Part shown: in pieces, positions 6,352 through 7,158 of the stretch
Numbering within the stretch: the first letter of the stretch is position 1
Layout: every line of letters starts with the position of its first letter
Assembly: GCA_019105125.1 (NCBI GenBank)
Contig: JAHRWO010000161.1
Coordinates: forward strand, 1-7,158
DNA: 7,158 nucleotides
From: Flavobacterium sp.
GTDB taxonomy: Bacteria > Bacteroidota > Bacteroidia > Flavobacteriales > Flavobacteriaceae
Direction of reading: 5' to 3'
Notes under the pieces: model-generated
What the model was told of the DNA's origin: nothing
Seen by the model: only the letters and a program-made list of their open reading frames with translations
Database searches by the model: none
Made by a program: the position numbers and the translations under genes

Positions 6352-7158
6352 ATGGACTTTTTATATCAAGACCCGTATCCTATTTTAAAAGACGATACAC
6401 AATACAAAAAATTAACTTCCGATTACGTAAAAGTAGAGCAACTTGGCGATAGAGAAATCTTAGTGGTGGACCCAAAAGGATTAGAATTACTAGCTCAAGA
6501 AGCTATGGACGACGTTTCGTTTATGTTGCGTTCGGCACATTTACAAAAATTAAGAAACATTATCGAAGACCCAGAAGCAACAGACAACGACCGTTTTGTG
6601 GCTTATAATTTATTGCAAAATGCTGCTGTTGCCGTGGAAGGTCAATTGCCTTCTTGCCAAGATACCGGAACTGCGATTGTAGTTGCTAAAAAAGGCGAAA
6701 ACGTATACACAGGAGTTGATGATGGCGAATGGTTGTCAAAAGGAATTTACAATACGTACCAAAATAAAAATCTTCGTTACTCGCAAATTGTTCCGATTTC
6801 GATGTTTGAAGAAAAAAACTCAGGTTCTAATTTACCAGCACAGATTGATATTTATGCGAAAAAAGGAAATTCGTATGAGTTCTTATTTTTAACAAAAGGT
6901 GGTGGTTCCGCAAACAAAACGTTTTTATATCAAAAGACAAAATCGTTGTTGAATGAAAAATCGTTAGACGAATTTGTTCGTGAGCGCATTATGGATTTAG
7001 GAACAGCGGCTTGTCCTCCGTATCACTTAGCTATCGTTATCGGCGGAACTTCTGCGGAAGCGAATTTAGCAGCCGTGAAAAAAGCTTCGGCAGGATATTA
7101 TGACAATCTTCCAACTTCTGGAAACATGGCAGGTCAAGCGTTTCGCGATTTAGAATGG
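6352..7158 (+). CDS. Fumarate hydratase, class I (partial, 3' end outside the window)
   Basis: This reading frame stays open for 269 codons from ATG 6352 to the window edge and is the N-terminal half of a class I fumarase, a family of roughly 540 residues. The enzyme interconverts fumarate and (S)-malate in the cytoplasm as part of the TCA cycle, using an oxygen-sensitive [4Fe-4S] cluster. Two of the three expected cluster cysteines are visible: C102 in [10 protein letters not shown] and C221 in [20 protein letters not shown]; the third would lie beyond the edge. [12 protein letters not shown] (181-192) is another family block. The start at [10 protein letters not shown] fits the usual N-terminus, and no Shine-Dalgarno sequence precedes it. 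A candidate promoter lies just upstream, so the gene probably begins its own transcript after the RAYT module. Its GC content and codon use resemble the housekeeping genes, unlike the transposase. No frameshift or internal stop was seen. Confidence 0.95.
   Translation, partial: MDFLYQDPYPILKDDTQYKKLTSDYVKVEQLGDREILVVDPKGLELLAQEAMDDVSFMLRSAHLQKLRNIIEDPEATDNDRFVAYNLLQNAAVAVEGQLPSCQDTGTAIVVAKKGENVYTGVDDGEWLSKGIYNTYQNKNLRYSQIVPISMFEEKNSGSNLPAQIDIYAKKGNSYEFLFLTKGGGSANKTFLYQKTKSLLNEKSLDEFVRERIMDLGTAACPPYHLAIVIGGTSAEANLAAVKKASAGYYDNLPTSGNMAGQAFRDLEW

Noticed and set aside
6683..6892. Open frame of 69 codons starting at 6683
   Set aside because: It is an out-of-frame reading of the fumarase gene, whose true frame runs uninterrupted from 6352 to the window edge.

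Overview
The window looks like a chromosomal piece of a Bacteroidota bacterium, most likely Flavobacteriaceae (Flavobacterium or a close relative). The evidence is the low GC content, the secreted protease with a C-terminal type IX secretion (T9SS) sorting domain, the near absence of Shine-Dalgarno sequences, and promoter-like TAnnTTTG/TAnnTTTA elements in place of an E. coli -10 box. The genus is inferred from style; no marker gene is present to settle it.

Layout. At 11-724 (+) is a DEDDy-type 3'-5' exonuclease of the PolB-exonuclease-like family. It converges on a 983-residue secreted subtilisin-like protease (771-3722, -), and one strong bidirectional hairpin terminator at 725-753 separates them. 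A 124-nt divergent intergenic region (3723-3846) holds promoter-like elements for both sides and an 11-bp perfect inverted repeat. At 3847-5286 (+) is a membrane protein that joins SpmA-like and SpmB-like halves (Gate/nucleoside-recognition family) in one chain. A small, unrecognised two-helix membrane protein (5290-5664) follows after only 3 nt. Next is a REP-associated tyrosine transposase (RAYT, IS200-like Y1 HUH family; 5725-6273) tightly bracketed by two related imperfect palindromes (5678-5710 and 6276-6306). The window ends inside a class I [4Fe-4S] fumarate hydratase (6352-7158, +). That gene is open to the window edge, with about half of the protein present.

How the genes relate. This is mostly ordinary chromosome with housekeeping or physiological genes (exonuclease, exported protease, Gate-family membrane protein, TCA-cycle fumarase) and little sign of a shared pathway. 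The exception is the RAYT with its palindromes, a self-contained REP/RAYT module between the Gate-protein operon and the fumarase gene. The module and the small membrane gene look more AT-rich than their neighbours: hand-counted 60-nt samples gave 22-30% GC, against 37-42% in the Gate and fumarase genes. The right-hand palindrome ends 17 bp before the likely fumarase -7 element, so the module may have shaped that promoter. I see no CRISPR array, tRNA, rRNA, phage gene or defence system, and no strong candidate for a wholly new system.
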